Positions 5,597 through 7,924 of a DNA stretch of 7,924 bases are shown one piece after another. A model generated the notes under the pieces. It did not search any database and had not been told where the DNA came from. It saw only the letters and a list, made by a program, of their open reading frames with translations. This DNA comes from Fimenecus sp045593645 (lineage in GTDB: Bacteria > Bacillota > Clostridia > Oscillospirales > Acutalibacteraceae), in NCBI GenBank assembly GCA_045593645.1, contig JAZNWZ010000032.1, forward strand, positions 1 through 7,924, given 5' to 3'. A program made the translations under genes and the position numbers. Numbering within the stretch: the stretch's first letter is position 1; each line of letters opens with the position of its first letter.

Positions 5597-7120
5597 TTAT
5601 TCAAAATTTCTATCAAAGCTTCTATATTGAATTGCTTCTGTAATGTGCTTTGTATCAATGATTTCTGCATTGTCAAGGTCAGCAATGGTACGAGCAATTC
5701 TCAAAATTTTATCGTATGCTCTTGCAGAGAGCGAAAGCTTTTCAAAAGAAGTTTTTAAAATAAGCAATGCATTATCAGTCATAACGCAGAATTTACGAGT
5801 GCTGGAAGCATCCATTTTTGCATTACAAGTAATGCTTGTGCCTGCAAATCGTCTGTTTTGAATTTCACGAGCCTTATCAACTCTTGCTTTAATAACGCTT
5901 GAAGGCTCAGCCTTGCTTGTGCCTGAAAGATTTTCAAAGTCAACAGGTGGCACGTTAATGTGAATGTCAAGTCTGTCAATAAGTGGACCACTTACTCTGT
6001 TTAAATATCGTTGAGCCATACCTTGTGAGCAAGTGCATTGTCTTGTAGGATGACCATAATATCCACAAGGACAAGGGTTCATAGCACAAATCATCATAAC
6101 AGAGCAAGGATATTGGAATTTTGCAGCAGCTCTTGAAATACTGATTACACCATCTTCTATAGGTTGTCTTAAAACCTCAAGAGTGTTTCTTGTGAATTCA
6201 GGAAGTTCATCAAGGAAAAGCACACCATTATGTGCAAGAGAAACTTCACCTGGTCGAGGAATTGCACCACCACCAGAAAGACCTGCAGGTGAAACCGTGT
6301 GGTGAGGTGAGCGAAATGGTCGAGAACGTAAAAGAGATATACCTGAAGGTAAAGCACCTGCAATTGAATAAATATTAGTGGTTTCAATAGACTCTTCAAA
6401 AGTCATATCAGGCAAAATTGATGGCATTCTCTTTGCAAGCATACTTTTACCTGAACCAGGAGGGCCAATCATAAGTACATTGTGTCCACCTGCAGCAGCA
6501 ACCTCTAATGCTCGTTTTACTTCACTTTGACCTCTGACATCTGCAAAGTCAGGTAAATTGTCAGGATTTCTGTATTCTGTATATTCATCTGCACTAACTG
6601 GCTCAATATTTACAATGCCTGTTAAATGGTTAATAAGTTGAATAACAGATTTTATTGGATAAACCTCAATACCTTGAACAACTGCGCCTTCTTTTATGTT
6701 ATCAGCAGGAATAAAAATCTTTTTAATGCCATTCTTCTTTGCACAAAGCACCATTGGTAAAACGCCATTTATTTTTCTGAGCATACCGTCAAGTGAAAGC
6801 TCACCGATAAAAGCCATATCTTCAGTAATACCGGTTAATTGTTCGTTTGCTGAAAGCAAGGCGATAAAAATAGGTAAATCGTACAAAGGCCCTTCTTTTT
6901 TCATATCAGCAGGGGCTAAGTTTACTGTTATTCTGCTAACAGGATATTGCAAGTTAGCGTTTTTTATTGCTGAACGAACTCTTTCTCTGCTTTCAGAAAC
7001 AGCAGTATCAGGAAGTCCAACAATGTCAAATCTTGGAAGACCACCTGTAATATCAGCTTCAACTATTACCTTGTATGCCTCCATACCAAAAAGGCCAAGA
7101 CTTGTAATTTTTGCAAACAT
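5597..7120 (-). CDS. comM: YifB/ComM family Mg-chelatase-like AAA+ ATPase
   Basis: The 507-residue protein is complete and of normal family length. Residues 1 to about 165 are the ChlI-type N-terminal domain (MFAKITSLGLFGMEA, GLPRFDIVGLPDTAVSESRERV), which resembles a Lon protease-like fold. The AAA+ core has Walker A GPPGSGKS (219-226), Walker B LFLDEL (301-306) and a candidate arginine finger Arg383 in GPLIDRLDIH. The Cys cluster C350, C352, C362, C364 in the loop after Walker B is usual in YifB/ComM and may bind zinc. The C-terminal Mg_chelatase_C helices include SLSARAYDKILRIARTIADL (462-481), holding sensor 2. Characterised ComM is a hexameric helicase promoting branch migration during natural transformation; the role in clostridia is inferred. 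The start has AAGGAG (minus strand, 7127-7132) 6 nt upstream. Confidence 0.94.
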   Translation of the reverse strand: MFAKITSLGLFGMEAYKVIVEADITGGLPRFDIVGLPDTAVSESRERVRSAIKNANLQYPVSRITVNLAPADMKKEGPLYDLPIFIALLSANEQLTGITEDMAFIGELSLDGMLRKINGVLPMVLCAKKNGIKKIFIPADNIKEGAVVQGIEVYPIKSVIQLINHLTGIVNIEPVSADEYTEYRNPDNLPDFADVRGQSEVKRALEVAAAGGHNVLMIGPPGSGKSMLAKRMPSILPDMTFEESIETTNIYSIAGALPSGISLLRSRPFRSPHHTVSPAGLSGGGAIPRPGEVSLAHNGVLFLDELPEFTRNTLEVLRQPIEDGVISISRAAAKFQYPCSVMMICAMNPCPCGYYGHPTRQCTCSQGMAQRYLNRVSGPLIDRLDIHINVPPVDFENLSGTSKAEPSSVIKARVDKAREIQNRRFAGTSITCNAKMDASSTRKFCVMTDNALLILKTSFEKLSLSARAYDKILRIARTIADLDNAEIIDTKHITEAIQYRSFDRNFE

Positions 7121-7162
7121 ACAATTCTCCTTAAAACAACAATTATCAATATACTACAACAA

Positions 7163-7191
7163 ATTATACTATTATTACATTAATTTTTCAA
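7163..7191 (-). promoter_or_regulatory. Promoter of yifB/comM
   Basis: On the minus strand, TTGAAA (7186-7191, five of six) and a perfect TATAAT (7163-7168) are separated by 17 bp. Transcription would start near 7156, about 36 nt before the start codon. Confidence 0.75.
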
Positions 7192-7203
7192 TGTATTTTT
7201 GTA

Positions 7204-7232
7204 TTTACTTTTTATGATAAATAGAGTAAATT
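7204..7232 (+). promoter_or_regulatory. Candidate weak promoter of the phosphohexomutase gene
   Basis: TTTACT (7204-7209, four of six) and TAAATT (7227-7232, four of six) are 17 bp apart, with an expected start near 7239. TATGAT at 7213-7218 is an alternative -10 but lacks a recognisable -35. The pair lies in the 140-bp divergent gap, next to the yifB/comM promoter but not overlapping it. Confidence 0.35.
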
Positions 7233-7260
7233 AAATTTAGAAAAATATGGAGGTATTTTT

Positions 7261-7924
7261 ATGAATGATATAAATATGCTTTATAATCAATGGTTAGAGT
7301 TAGCAACAGCAGATGCTGATTTGATTCCTGAGCTTGAAAGTATAAAAGAGGACGAGGAAGCAATTCTTGACCGTTTCTATAAAAATCTTGAGTTTGGTAC
7401 TGCAGGACTTCGTGGAGTTATTGGTGCAGGCATAAACAGAATGAATGTTTATACTGTAAATCAAGCAACTCAAGGGCTTGCAGATTATCTTAATGCTAAT
7501 TTTGACGAGCCTTCAATTGCAATTGCTTATGATTCAAGAATTAAATCAGAAGAATTCGCTAAAAGTGCAGCAGGAGTTTTGGCTGCAAACGGAATTAAAG
7601 TTTACATTTTCCAAGAATTAGTACCAACTCCAATGCTCTCTTTTGCAGTTAGACGACTTAATTGTTCTTCAGGTATTATTATTACAGCAAGTCATAATCC
7701 ATCAAAATATAATGGTTATAAGTGCTATGACCCTAATGGCTATCAAATGACTGATGAGGCTGCAACAAAAACTTATGAATATATCCAAAAAACAGATATG
7801 TTTAAGGATGTTAAATCAATGAGCTTTGATGATGCTCTTGCAGAAGATATGGTAGATTTCATTGAAGATTGGCTTATTGACGATTTCTATAAGCAAGTTC
7901 TTGATTGCAGAATTAATCCTAAAG
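7261..7924 (+). CDS. pgcA: Alpha-phosphohexomutase (phosphoglucomutase/phosphomannomutase), N-terminal part
   Basis: This is an open frame of 221 codons with no stop before the window end. It encodes the N-terminal part of a phosphoglucomutase of the PgcA type (about 580 residues when complete). Visible landmarks are FGTAGLRG at 45-52, a VPTPMLSFAVR segment (121-131) and the catalytic loop ITASHNP at 141-147, where Ser144 carries the phosphate. The family signature YNGYKCYDPNG follows (150-160). The enzyme interconverts hexose 6- and 1-phosphates in the cytosol using a phosphoserine and Mg. The long N-terminus before GTAGLRG and the ITASHNP context fit the PgcA/PGM2-like branch better than GlmM, but substrate choice depends on residues outside the window. 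GGAGG at 7249-7253, 7 nt before ATG 7261, fixes the start. Confidence 0.92.
   Translation, partial: MNDINMLYNQWLELATADADLIPELESIKEDEEAILDRFYKNLEFGTAGLRGVIGAGINRMNVYTVNQATQGLADYLNANFDEPSIAIAYDSRIKSEEFAKSAAGVLAANGIKVYIFQELVPTPMLSFAVRRLNCSSGIIITASHNPSKYNGYKCYDPNGYQMTDEAATKTYEYIQKTDMFKDVKSMSFDDALAEDMVDFIEDWLIDDFYKQVLDCRINPK

Noticed and set aside
1823..7120. RecD2 plus YifB/ComM as a dedicated DNA uptake or defence island
   Set aside because: They are in separate, oppositely oriented units with thiamine and lipoprotein genes between; both are widespread core genes, and no nuclease, toxin, integrase or other defence partner is present.
6696..7217. Long open frame on the plus strand opposite yifB/comM
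   Set aside because: It is antisense to a clearly conserved AAA+ gene, has no ribosome binding site or recognisable domain, and its end runs into the A-T-rich intergenic region.

Overview
The window is AT-rich and reads like a chromosomal housekeeping stretch of a low-GC Gram-positive anaerobe, most likely a clostridium and perhaps a gut Oscillospiraceae/Ruminococcaceae relative. The support is Bacillota-style AGGAGG-type ribosome binding sites, sigma-A-like promoters, a Clostridia-like type A RNase P RNA (Bacillus relatives normally carry type B), a TPP riboswitch in front of the ECF thiamine transporter subunit ThiT, a RecD2-type helicase without RecBC, and a YifB/ComM ATPase. The taxonomic call is inference; no rRNA or marker search was possible.

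Layout on the plus strand: the C-terminal end of a TPM-domain membrane protein with a Gly-rich tail (1-441); a HAD-IB-like phosphatase 14 nt downstream (456-1058); the RNase P RNA gene rnpB with its own -10 and terminator (about 1084-1412, terminator 1422-1448); a strong promoter and a two-gene overlapping unit made of a small one-helix membrane protein with two CxxC pairs (1492-1836) and the DNA helicase RecD2 (1823-4024); a consensus promoter whose -35 lies in the last recD2 codons, driving a TPP riboswitch with a transcription terminator (4053-4195) and thiT (4214-4885, terminator 4891-4917); and a singly transcribed lipoprotein (4978-5556).

A 13-bp perfect bidirectional terminator (5561-5593) separates the lipoprotein from the convergent minus-strand gene yifB/comM (5597-7120). 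A 140-bp divergent intergenic region then carries a good minus-strand promoter for yifB/comM and a weaker plus-strand one for a phosphohexomutase gene that runs off the window at 7924.

The genes mostly act separately. rnpB matures tRNA. RecD2 and YifB/ComM both act on DNA (unwinding and branch migration) but are in different transcription units. The riboswitch and ThiT form a closed control loop for thiamine uptake. I found no mobile element, CRISPR array, tRNA or rRNA, and no convincing evidence of an undescribed multi-gene system. The most worthwhile leads are the unnamed CxxC membrane protein co-translated with RecD2, the proposed antiterminator/terminator mimicry in the TPP riboswitch, and the compact P15 loop of the RNase P RNA.
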